A stretch of 64,000 nucleotides of DNA from Bradyrhizobium sp. 149 (lineage in GTDB: Bacteria > Pseudomonadota > Alphaproteobacteria > Rhizobiales > Xanthobacteraceae), in assembly GCF_023073915.1 (NCBI RefSeq), contig NZ_JADPKK010000013.1:558001-622000 (forward strand), given 5' to 3'. Numbering within the stretch: the first letter of the stretch is position 1; every line of letters starts with the position of its first letter. Under the pieces are notes generated by a model that saw only the letters and a list, made by a program, of their open reading frames with translations, searched no databases and was not told where the DNA came from. Of the stretch, positions 8,505 to 16,163 are shown in pieces. A program made the translations under genes and the position numbers.

Positions 8505-9824
8505 TCAGACTTCGACGCGCTTGATCGCGAGTGACTTCAGATAGGCCGCCGGATTTTCGGGATCGAACACCTTGCCGTCGAAGAAGGTCTCCTTGCCGCG
8601 CGAGGTGGAGGCCGGGATGTCGGCGGCGGCAACACCGAGCGTCTTGGCCGCATCGCGCCACATGTCCTCACGATTGACCTTGGCGATCAACGCCTTGGTG
8701 TCGAAGTTCGCCTCGTACTTGCCCCAGCGGATGTCCTCGGTGAGGAACCAGAGATCGTGGCTCTGGAACGGATAGGAGGCCTGGTCGCGCCAGTACTTCA
8801 TGATGTGCGGTGAGTTCTCGACGACCTTGCCGGCAATGCCGTAGTCGAACTTACCGGCGGTGCGGTCGAGGACGTCCTCGACGGGGCAGTTCATCCACTG
8901 CCGCTTGCCCATGATGGCGGCGAGCTCGGCCTTGTTCTCGGCCTTGTCGGCCCATTGCTGGGCTTCCATCACCGCCATCAGCAGCGCCTTGGCGGCCTTC
9001 GGATATTTGTCGACGAACGCGGCGCGCATGCCGAACGACTTCTCCGGATGCTTGTTCCAGAGCTCCCCGGTATTGATCGCGGTATAGCCGATGTTCTGAT
9101 GGATCAGTTGCAGGTTCCAGGGCTCGCCGACGCAGAAGGCGTCCATGGTACCGACCTTCATGTTGGCCACCATCTGCGGCGGGGGCACCACGATGGTCTC
9201 GATGTCCTTGTCGGGATCGATCCCGCCGGCGGCGAGCCAGTAACGGAGCCAGAGGTCGTGGGTGCCGCCGGGGAAGGTCATCGCGGCCTTCACGGCCTTG
9301 CCCGAGGCCTTCTTCTTCTCCAGCGCCGCCTTGAAAGGCGTGGCGTCGACGCCGAGCTTCAGGTCGGCATATTCGTTCGCGACGGAGATACACTGGCTGT
9401 CCAGATTGAGCCGCGCCAGGATGTACATCGGCGTCGGCTGGTTGTTCTGCGTCACCTTGCCGGCCGAGATCAGATACGGCATCGGGGTCAGGATATGCGC
9501 ACCGTCGATGCCGTTGCCTTCGGAGCCGAGCACGAGATTGTCCCGCGTGGTGCCCCAGGAGGCCTGCTTCTGCACGTCGGTGTCGGGCATGCCGTATTTG
9601 GCGAACAGGCCCTTGTCCTTGGCGACGAACAAGGGGCCGGCATCGCTCAGCGCGATGAAGCCGAGCTTGGCGCCCTTGACCTCCGGGCCGGCGTCCTGCG
9701 CGAAGGCGCCGGCGGGGAAATTCAGTTTTGCGGCGGCCAGGAGGGCGGCGGTCGAGCCGGCGGCCTTCAATAATTGACGGCGGCTGAGGCCAGTGTCCGA
9801 CGGCCGGCGGGTGCGCTTGGTCAT
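8505..9824 (-). CDS. nrtA: Nitrate ABC transporter, periplasmic substrate-binding protein (Tat exported)
   Basis: A 439-residue CmpA/NrtA-family binding protein. The N-terminus has a twin-arginine motif S14-R-R-Q-L-L-K20, followed by an alanine-rich hydrophobic stretch ending at AGAFAQ, so it should be exported folded. The mature part shows NrtA-family features such as TWGTTRDNL and FCVGEPWN. It captures nitrate for NrtBC and is the first gene of nrtABC. AAGGA precedes the ATG and lies directly after the second ANTAR-type hairpin of the leader, so leader structure may affect translation as well as transcription. Confidence 0.93.
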   Translation of the reverse strand: MTKRTRRPSDTGLSRRQLLKAAGSTAALLAAAKLNFPAGAFAQDAGPEVKGAKLGFIALSDAGPLFVAKDKGLFAKYGMPDTDVQKQASWGTTRDNLVLGSEGNGIDGAHILTPMPYLISAGKVTQNNQPTPMYILARLNLDSQCISVANEYADLKLGVDATPFKAALEKKKASGKAVKAAMTFPGGTHDLWLRYWLAAGGIDPDKDIETIVVPPPQMVANMKVGTMDAFCVGEPWNLQLIHQNIGYTAINTGELWNKHPEKSFGMRAAFVDKYPKAAKALLMAVMEAQQWADKAENKAELAAIMGKRQWMNCPVEDVLDRTAGKFDYGIAGKVVENSPHIMKYWRDQASYPFQSHDLWFLTEDIRWGKYEANFDTKALIAKVNREDMWRDAAKTLGVAAADIPASTSRGKETFFDGKVFDPENPAAYLKSLAIKRVEV

Positions 9825-9840
9825 AGGCGGTATCGTCCTT

Positions 9841-9871
9841 TGCGTCGTTGCAGAATGATTGCGTCAGTGCA
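9841..9871 (-). promoter_or_regulatory. Dual ANTAR/NasT-type hairpins in the nrtA leader
   Basis: On the minus strand 9871-9860 reads TGC-ACTGAC-GCA and 9852-9841 reads TGC-AACGAC-GCA. Both are short stems with six-base loops that have A at position 1 and G at position 4, separated by 7 nt, as in the two-hairpin RNA motif bound by ANTAR antiterminators. The second hairpin is identical to the one before narK and ends just before the ribosome-binding site. No separate intrinsic terminator is obvious between hairpin 2 and the start codon, so the mechanism may not be simple antitermination. Confidence 0.68.
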
Positions 9872-10004
9872 CACGAGCAGCCCGTCCGTCCGGCGATGCC
9901 TGAAGCAGCGCATGCGAACGCGCAACGGGAGACCCCCGTCTGGCGGCGTCGGCAATTCGGATGAGAAGTCTCGCGGGACGGCTTCAATGGCGTCAGCCTG
10001 GAAC

Positions 10005-10023
10005 TATTCAAGCTTCATGCCAA
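10005..10023 (-). promoter_or_regulatory. Sigma54-like promoter of nrtABC
   Basis: The minus strand reads TTGGCATG-N4-TTGAATA, i.e. GG-N10-GA. It matches the RpoN -24 element closely and deviates in the last base of the -12 GC. The narK promoter shows the same deviation. A start near 9997 would give a 173-nt leader containing both ANTAR-type hairpins. The NtrC-like boxes lie 100-152 bp upstream of that point. Confidence 0.5.
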
Positions 10024-10096
10024 GCCAGCCATCGATAAAAATGGCATACATTCAATCGGTTACAGCTACCGCGCCAGTCTGTCGCAGGCGCGTTGC

Positions 10097-10149
10097 GCAC
10101 GCCAAATTCGCGTATTGCTCATTATTTGTGCGACGCACAAAGCTTGTGC
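10097..10149. promoter_or_regulatory. Three NtrC-like boxes shared by divergent nrtA and FNT promoters
   Basis: Boxes GCAC-N7-TCGC (10097-10111), GCTC-N7-GTGC (10117-10131) and GCAC-N7-GTGC (10135-10149) follow each other with start spacing 20 and 18 bp. The last one fits the classical NtrC consensus GCAC-N7-GTGC exactly. The arrangement copies the one upstream of narK box for box. It sits between a sigma54-like promoter reading left (nrtA) and one reading right (FNT channel), so a single enhancer could serve both. The remainder of the 670-bp gap shows no further gene. Confidence 0.68.
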
Positions 10150-10243
10150 AGTCGCCTAACCGAACGGCCGCGAACCTCGCAAAACTCAGACCAGCGAAGG
10201 CGACATCTATTTGATCTTGCTACGTTTTTAAAACCACCCCGAG

Positions 10244-10260
10244 CGGCACGTAACTTGCAT
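10244..10260 (+). promoter_or_regulatory. Near-consensus sigma54 promoter of the FNT channel gene
   Basis: CGGCACG-TAAC-TTGCAT matches the RpoN consensus TGGCACG-N4-TTGCA at every position except the first base, with correct GG-N10-GC spacing. The predicted start is near 10270, about 225 nt before the ATG. The NtrC-like boxes at 10097-10149 lie 120-175 bp upstream. This is the best promoter match in the nitrate region. Confidence 0.7.
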
Positions 10261-10494
10261 TTCCGTAGGCGTCAACGAAGACTGCGGCTTAGCCGCACTG
10301 ATGCAGGCGCTGGCGGCTGCATCCCGGAAGCTCAACTGCTTCGCGGCAATTCTCGGCTCGTCGTCGTGGCGCGATTCCCAAGGCTTCCAACTCTCCATCG
10401 CCTCGTGCGCGGCAGGCCAGCCCGCACGGCCAGTGACGTTCAATCGCCCTCACAGGAGGGCGTGATCTCTCTTACGAAGCAAAAGGAACCATTG

Positions 10495-11334
10495 ATGTCG
10501 TATCTCGCGCCTTCGGAATTCGTCACCAAAATGGTGGATGCGGGCGAGTCCAAAGTTTTCATGTCCACCCGGGATACCATCATCCGTGCCTACATGGCCG
10601 GCGCCATCCTGGCGCTGGCGGCATGGTTCGCCGTCACGATCAACGTGAACACGGGCCAGCCCCTGGTCGGCGCACTGCTGTTCCCGGTCGGCTTCGTCAT
10701 GCTCTATCTCCTGGGCTTCGACCTCCTGACCGGCGTGTTCGTGCTCTCGCCGCTGGCCCTGATCGACAAGCGTCCCGGCGTCACGCTTGGCGGCGTGCTG
10801 CGCAATTGGGGTCTCGTCTTCGTCGGCAATTTCGCCGGCGCCTTCACCGTGGCCTTCATGATGGCCTTCGTCACGACCTTCGGCTTCACGCAAGACCCCG
10901 ACAAGGTTGGCGCCGCCATCGGAAACATCGGCGAGGGCCGAACGCTCGGCTATGCCGCGCATGGCGCCGCCGGCATGGCGACCCTGTTCCTGCGGGGAAT
11001 GCTCTGCAACTGGATGGTTTCGACCGGCGTCGTCGGCGCCATGATCTCGACCTCGGTCCCGGGCAAGGTGATCGCGATGTGGATGCCGATCCTGGTGTTC
11101 TTCTACATGGTGTTCGAGCATTCCGTCGTGAACATGTTCCTGTTCCCGTCGGGCCTGATGCTGCACGCGAAGTTCTCGATCATGGATTATCTGATCTGGA
11201 ACGAGATCCCGACCGTGCTCGGCAATCTCGTCGGCGGCCTCGCCTTCACCGGCATGACCCTCTATGCCACGCACGTCATGACCCAGCCGAAGCGCCAGGC
11301 CGGCAAGAGCACGCCCCCCCGCGTCGCGGCCTGA
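10495..11334 (+). CDS. Formate/nitrite transporter (FNT/NirC-FocA family) channel
   Basis: A 279-residue membrane protein with about six hydrophobic segments. FNT hallmarks are present: the LCNWMVSTG segment and the FEHSVVNMFLFPSG segment. The family forms pentameric channels for nitrite, formate or related monovalent anions. Divergent position from nrtA, a sigma54 promoter and shared NtrC boxes favour nitrite, but substrate cannot be read from sequence. The ATG has AAGGA nine bases upstream; the frame is open further upstream, but that part lacks family features. The kinase-phosphatase fusion gene follows after a strong hairpin. Confidence 0.9.
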   Translation: MSYLAPSEFVTKMVDAGESKVFMSTRDTIIRAYMAGAILALAAWFAVTINVNTGQPLVGALLFPVGFVMLYLLGFDLLTGVFVLSPLALIDKRPGVTLGGVLRNWGLVFVGNFAGAFTVAFMMAFVTTFGFTQDPDKVGAAIGNIGEGRTLGYAAHGAAGMATLFLRGMLCNWMVSTGVVGAMISTSVPGKVIAMWMPILVFFYMVFEHSVVNMFLFPSGLMLHAKFSIMDYLIWNEIPTVLGNLVGGLAFTGMTLYATHVMTQPKRQAGKSTPPRVAA

Positions 11335-11353
11335 GCAGGCACCTCTCGACAGA

Positions 11354-11382
11354 GGAGCCTCACCCGATCAGGGTGAGGCTCC
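11354..11382 (+). terminator. 12-bp stem-loop between the FNT gene and the kinase-phosphatase gene
   Basis: Perfect arms of 12 bases (from ggagcctcaccc) enclose a five-base loop gatca, 20 nt after the FNT stop. Only a short ccccttt tract follows, so termination would be partial. The 3' arm contains GAGG, seven bases before a possible TTG start of the next gene, so the stem could also hide a ribosome-binding site. Confidence 0.55.
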
Positions 11383-11400
11383 CCTTTGCCGGTGATGACG

Positions 11401-13131
11401 ATGACCCGCGGACTTCAGATTTCGGTCGGCCAGCATTCCGACAAGGGTCGCAAACCCATCAACCAGGACTTTCACGGCGTCCTCGTTCCGGACGAGCCGA
11501 TGCTCAGCCTGAAGGGCATTGCGGCCGTCCTCGCCGACGGCATCTCGAGCAGCACGGTGAGCCAGATCGCCAGCGAGTCGGCGGTCAAGAGCTTCCTGAT
11601 GGATTATTACTGCACGTCGGAATCCTGGACGGTGAAGACCTCCGCCCGCCGCGTGCTGGACGCCACCAATTCCTGGCTGCACGCACAAACGCGCAAGAGC
11701 CAATATGCCTATGACCGCGACAAGGGCTATGTCTGCACCCTCACCGCCATAGTCATCAAGGCGACCACCGCGCACATCTTCCATGTCGGCGACTGTCGCG
11801 TCTATCGTGTCGCCGGCAAGGCGCTCGAGCAGCTGACCGATGATCACCGCATCATCGTGTCCTCAGAGCAGACCTATCTCGGCCGCGCGCTCGGCATCAA
11901 TCCGCAGCTCGAAATCGACTACCAGAGTTTCGAGATCGAGGCCGGCGACACGTTCCTGCTGGCGACCGACGGCGCCTATGAATTCGTCGACGCGCGCTTC
12001 ATCACGAGCGCGCTCGGCGAGCATGCAACCGAGCTCGACGGGGCGGCGAAGGCGATCGTCGATGAAGCCTACCGGCGCGGCAGCGACGACAACATCACAG
12101 TCCAGATCTTGCGCATCGACGCGGTGCCGCAGCGTGAGCCGGCCGGCATCTTCAATCAAACGTCACAGCTGCCGCTCCCGCCGCTGCCGGAGCCGCGGGC
12201 CATCTTCGACGGCTACAGGATCGTCCGCGAAATCCACGGCAGCAGCCGCAGTCACATCTACCTTGCCGTCGACGCAGTGACCGACGAGCCGGTCGCGCTG
12301 AAGCTGCCGTCGATCGATCTGCGCGACAATGCCGCCTATCTCAAGCGCTTCCTGATGGAGGAGTGGATCGCGCGCCGGATCGACAGCCCGCACGTGCTCA
12401 AGCCGCTGTCACAGTCGAAACCGCGCAGCTATCTCTACGTCGCGACCGAATTCGTCGAAGGACAGACCTTGCGGCAATGGATGACGGACAATCCACGCCC
12501 CGATCTCGAAACCGTTCGCGGCCTGATCGAGCAGATCGCGGCGGGCCTGCGCGCCTTCCACCGCATGGAAATGCTGCATCAGGACCTCAGGCCCGACAAC
12601 ATCCTGATCGACAAGACCGGCACCGCGAAGATCATCGACTTTGGATCGGTCAGGGTAGCGGGCGTCGCGGAGGCCGCGCCGCAGGAGGAAACCGACGAAA
12701 TTCTGGGAACGGTCCAGTACACGGCGCCGGAATATTTTCTGGGGCAAGGCGGCTCGCCGCGCTCCGACATGTTTTCGCTCGCCGTGATCTGCTACCAAAT
12801 GCTGACGGGAAAGCTTCCCTATGGCAGCCAAATCGCCAGGATCCGGCGCAAGGCGGACGTGCGGAGGCTCAGATATCGCCCGGCCGACGACGACCGCAAC
12901 GTGCCTGCGTGGGTCGATGGCGCGCTCAGACGTGCGCTTCATCCGGATCCCTACAAGCGGCACGAGGACCTCTCCGAATTCGTCTTCGAACTTCGCTCGC
13001 CCAATCCGGCCTATCTCGACACGCGGATCACGCCCCTGCTGGAGCGCAGTCCCCTGATGTTCTGGAAATTGACCACGGCGGCACTCGCCTGCGCCGTCGT
13101 GGTCCTGCTCGCGATTTTGCACGCGCGCTGA
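11401..13131 (+). CDS. PP2C-type phosphatase fused to Ser/Thr protein kinase, C-terminal membrane anchor
   Basis: A bifunctional signalling protein of about 576 residues. Residues 1-240 form a PP2C phosphatase with all metal-site motifs: N21-Q-D23, A46-D-G48, G130-D-C-R, T189-D-G and S228-D-D-N. Residues 272-535 form a kinase with VALK (K301), catalytic loop H393-Q-D395-L-R-P-D-N400, D413-F-G and the activation-segment APE (442-444). The glycine loop is degenerate. One hydrophobic segment (555-573) ends the protein, so both domains should face the cytoplasm. It follows the FNT channel on the same strand, and related fusions occur in nitrate clusters of Pseudomonas. Substrates are unknown; channel or NarK/Nrt components are candidates. 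Alternative starts are ATG 11395 or TTG 11386. Confidence 0.9.
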   Translation: MTRGLQISVGQHSDKGRKPINQDFHGVLVPDEPMLSLKGIAAVLADGISSSTVSQIASESAVKSFLMDYYCTSESWTVKTSARRVLDATNSWLHAQTRKSQYAYDRDKGYVCTLTAIVIKATTAHIFHVGDCRVYRVAGKALEQLTDDHRIIVSSEQTYLGRALGINPQLEIDYQSFEIEAGDTFLLATDGAYEFVDARFITSALGEHATELDGAAKAIVDEAYRRGSDDNITVQILRIDAVPQREPAGIFNQTSQLPLPPLPEPRAIFDGYRIVREIHGSSRSHIYLAVDAVTDEPVALKLPSIDLRDNAAYLKRFLMEEWIARRIDSPHVLKPLSQSKPRSYLYVATEFVEGQTLRQWMTDNPRPDLETVRGLIEQIAAGLRAFHRMEMLHQDLRPDNILIDKTGTAKIIDFGSVRVAGVAEAAPQEETDEILGTVQYTAPEYFLGQGGSPRSDMFSLAVICYQMLTGKLPYGSQIARIRRKADVRRLRYRPADDDRNVPAWVDGALRRALHPDPYKRHEDLSEFVFELRSPNPAYLDTRITPLLERSPLMFWKLTTAALACAVVVLLAILHAR

Positions 13132-13182
13132 TCAAGGGTGTAGCCACGCAAGGGTCACCACGTGATGGACGTGCCCGTGCCG

Positions 13183-14052
13183 TCAGGCAGAGGCCGCGAT
13201 CTCGGAGACGAAGTCGCGATAGGAGCGCAGGGGACGGCCGAGCAGCGCGGTCAGCCGCTCGACGTCGCCGGCCTCGGGGACCATTCCCTCGGTGAGGAAA
13301 CGCTCGCTCATCAGCCGCATGTCGTAGGCCATCCAGCTCGGCATGAACTGCCGGAGATTCTTCTCGAAGCCCGCGATATCGTCACCGGGATAGGCGATCG
13401 TGCGACCCAGCACCTCTGACCAGACGGCGGCGACTTTCGCGCCGGTCAGCAATTCGGGACCGACGAGATTGATGCGGTCCAGCGCAAGCGGCGCTGCGGC
13501 GCGCTCACGACGGATGAGCTCGAGGGCCGCGATCTCGCCGATGTCGCGCGCATCGATCATGGCGAGCCCTCTGCTCCCGATGGGCATCGGATAAATGCCG
13601 TATCCGGTCACCACGTCCTTGATTGTGAGATCGTTGTTCATGAAGTAGGCGGGGCGCAGGATGGTGGCGTTGAAGCCCATCTGCTCGATCATCCGCTCGA
13701 CGCCGAACTTGCCGGCGAAATGCGGGACGTTCACGTAACGATCGCTGTGGATGACCGAGAGGTAGACGACGCGCTCGACGCCGGCCTCGCGGGCCACGTT
13801 GAGCGCGATCAGGGCCTGCGTGAATTCATCGGACACCACTGCGTTGAGCAGAAACAGGGTCGAGACGCCCTTGAACGCGCCGCGCAGCGAGTCGACGTCG
13901 AGCAGGTCGCCCTGCACGACGGTGACGCCCGCCGGGAGGTTTGCCTTTGCGGGATCGCGGGCGAGAGCGCGGACATCGGCGCCGCGCTTGACGAGCTGTT
14001 CGACGACATTGCGGCCGATGGTGCCGGTCGCGCCGGTAACGAGGATGGTCAT
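13183..14052 (-). CDS. NmrA-like NAD(P)-binding reductase (atypical SDR)
   Basis: A 289-residue Rossmann protein. The N-terminus has the motif TGATGTIGRNV for NAD(P) and the body follows the NmrA/quinone-oxidoreductase-like pattern (LFLLNAVVSDEF, RPAYFMNN). Such proteins either reduce quinones or sense the NAD(P) pool. The ATG at 14052 with GGAG nine bases upstream is preferred over a GTG three codons earlier that overlaps the ribosome site. A LysR regulator is transcribed divergently from a 103-bp gap, so it is the probable target of that regulator. Confidence 0.82.
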   Translation of the reverse strand: MTILVTGATGTIGRNVVEQLVKRGADVRALARDPAKANLPAGVTVVQGDLLDVDSLRGAFKGVSTLFLLNAVVSDEFTQALIALNVAREAGVERVVYLSVIHSDRYVNVPHFAGKFGVERMIEQMGFNATILRPAYFMNNDLTIKDVVTGYGIYPMPIGSRGLAMIDARDIGEIAALELIRRERAAAPLALDRINLVGPELLTGAKVAAVWSEVLGRTIAYPGDDIAGFEKNLRQFMPSWMAYDMRLMSERFLTEGMVPEAGDVERLTALLGRPLRSYRDFVSEIAASA

Positions 14053-14155
14053 GGGGATCACTCCGGGTTGGGGTCAGAAGACACAAGGGAAATTAGTGAT
14101 CCACATTTAAACCGATAGACGCTATATCTAGACAGACCGTCTCACTGGTGGAACG

Positions 14156-15049
14156 ATGGACCTGCTCGCACTCGCCGATTTCAATCTCGTCGCCCGGCAC
14201 GGCGGGTTCGGACGCGCCGCACGGGCCGCCGGGCGCCCGAAAGCCACCCTCTCCCGCAGGGTCGCGGAGCTGGAAGCCGCGCTCGATCTGCGCTTGTTCG
14301 AGCGCGGCGCCCGCACCCTGAAACTCACCCAGGAAGGACGTGCCCTTTACGAGCGGACGGGGGCATTGCTCACCGAGCTCGACGAGACGGCGGCAGCGAT
14401 CGCTTCGGGTGGGGACAGCCCGCGCGGCGGAATGCGGATCAGCGCGCCTTTGCTGTTCTCTCAGACTGCGATGGGGAAACTCGCGGCCGGGTTCGCGCTC
14501 AGATATCCGGAGGTCCGTCTTGAGGTCACGACAGAAGATCGCTCCGTCGACATGGTCGAGGAGGGGTATGATCTGGTGATCCGGGTCAATCCCGATCCAG
14601 ATGACAGCCTTGTCGGACGAATCTTTCTGCGCGATCGGCTGGTGGTCGTGGCGAGCCCGGACCTGGAACGACCGAGGGACGGTATCAAGGTGCCGGCTGT
14701 CATGCGCGGAGCGGGCGACCAGCTGACAAGCTGGGAAGTGACGTTGCCAAGCGGAACATCGCGCATCGCCGTTGATCCAGTCCTTCGCCTGTCATCGCTC
14801 GTCATGGTCCGCGATGCAGTCCGGGCGGGCGTCGGCGCCGCACGCCTTCCGGTGTCACTGGTCAGTCACGACCTGGCTGCCGGCACGCTGGTGCATTGGG
14901 GCGACATCGACGGACCGGAGATCGCGTTGTGGACGCTCTATCCATCGCGCCGGCTCCTGAGCGCGCGCGTATCCGCCTTCCTCGACTTTATGAAAGAAGC
15001 CTTTCCGATGGGGACGCCTGACGAGCTGGCGGCCTTTATCGGGAGATGA
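14156..15049 (+). CDS. LysR-family transcriptional regulator (divergent to NmrA-like gene)
   Basis: A 297-residue LysR protein. The N-terminal winged helix covers about residues 1-60 (FGRAARAAGRPKATLSRRVA) and a periplasmic-binding-protein-like effector domain follows. It lies back to back with the NmrA-like reductase; the 103-bp gap contains an AGACG...CGTCT inverted repeat near 14113-14139 that could be its operator. Target and effector cannot be named. The family usually acts as an activator of the divergent gene. Confidence 0.87.
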   Translation: MDLLALADFNLVARHGGFGRAARAAGRPKATLSRRVAELEAALDLRLFERGARTLKLTQEGRALYERTGALLTELDETAAAIASGGDSPRGGMRISAPLLFSQTAMGKLAAGFALRYPEVRLEVTTEDRSVDMVEEGYDLVIRVNPDPDDSLVGRIFLRDRLVVVASPDLERPRDGIKVPAVMRGAGDQLTSWEVTLPSGTSRIAVDPVLRLSSLVMVRDAVRAGVGAARLPVSLVSHDLAAGTLVHWGDIDGPEIALWTLYPSRRLLSARVSAFLDFMKEAFPMGTPDELAAFIGR

Positions 15050-15070
15050 AAGGCTGCTCGCGCCTGACCG

Positions 15071-15988
15071 TCAGGCCGGCTCATCCGCCTTCGTCCCCAG
15101 CGGCTTCGGCGCCATGCCGCCGCCCGGCTTGAGGTGGAATTCGTAGCTCATCAGGTGCCACTGCCCGTTCGCCTTGGTGCCATCGGGCATTGCCGGATCG
15201 TTGCGCGGCTCGACCTTGGCGACGAGGTCGTCCTTCACACCGAACACCACGTCGGAATCCAGATATTTGTCGCCATCCATGAAGACATGGGTGATCAGCG
15301 GCTCGTAGCCCTTCGCATTGACCAGGAAGTGCACGTGCGCGGGGCGCATCGGATGACGCTTGGTCTGCATGATCATCTCGCCGACCGGGCCATCGGTCGG
15401 GATCGGGTAGCTGCACGGCAAAATGGTGCGAAAGAAAAAGCGGCCGTCGCTATCCGTGATGAAGCGCGCCCGCGCCGAGGCGCCGACCTCGTCATAGTTC
15501 GGCTTCTGTGAATCGTAGAAACCGTCATCGTCGGCATGCCAGACATCGACGGGGACATTCGCGAGCGGCTTGCCGTTGAGATCCGTGACGCGGCTCTGCA
15601 CGAACATCCGTTCGCCGGCTTGATTGTTCGGAGAGATGTCGGTGCCGTGCGCCGTCACCTTGTGCTCGCCGACATAGAACGGCCCGAGCACGGTAGTCTG
15701 GGTGGCGCCCTCGCGCTCGCGGTGATTGACCGCGTCGACCAGCATGGAGACGCCAAGCACGTCGGACAAGAGGATGAACTCTTGGCGAGTGTCAGTGCAT
15801 TTCTGGCCGGTGCGGCTCAGGAAATCGATGGCGTATTCCCATTCTTCGAAGGTGAGACCGGTCTTGCTCACGTAATCGTGCAGCGACTTCACCAATTCCT
15901 GGAGCAGGAATTTTGCGCGCGGGTTTGGCGTATTGTCGAAGCTCTTGACGACGGCTTCGGTGAGCTCGGTCTCGTTGAACTGGGTCAT
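15071..15988 (-). CDS. Intradiol ring-cleavage dioxygenase (hydroxyquinol/catechol 1,2-dioxygenase type)
   Basis: A 305-residue non-haem Fe(III) dioxygenase that opens catechol-type rings between the two hydroxyls. The N-terminal linker domain of catechol dioxygenases is present (residues about 15-90). The iron ligands fit the classical Y-Y-H-H set: Y158 (DGFYD), Y194 (CSYPIP), H218 and H220 (RPAHVHF). Length and N-terminal domain separate it from protocatechuate dioxygenases; hydroxyquinol is a likely substrate, but catechol is not excluded. No other aromatic-pathway gene lies beside it in the window. Confidence 0.88.
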   Translation of the reverse strand: MTQFNETELTEAVVKSFDNTPNPRAKFLLQELVKSLHDYVSKTGLTFEEWEYAIDFLSRTGQKCTDTRQEFILLSDVLGVSMLVDAVNHREREGATQTTVLGPFYVGEHKVTAHGTDISPNNQAGERMFVQSRVTDLNGKPLANVPVDVWHADDDGFYDSQKPNYDEVGASARARFITDSDGRFFFRTILPCSYPIPTDGPVGEMIMQTKRHPMRPAHVHFLVNAKGYEPLITHVFMDGDKYLDSDVVFGVKDDLVAKVEPRNDPAMPDGTKANGQWHLMSYEFHLKPGGGMAPKPLGTKADEPA

Positions 15989-16163
15989 GGTGCGTTTGCC
16001 TGCGTTTTCTCATTGCCCCAAGGGGCTCCTTCCAGGGCCTTCCTGGAGGTGTTCCAAGGCGGAGTCTACACCAGTCGGCCGGCCGGCGTTAAGCACGACA
16101 CGCTTGGAATGGGGCCGCCATTTCGGCTATCAACCTTCCAAGAAAAGCTGTCCGGAGGAACTG

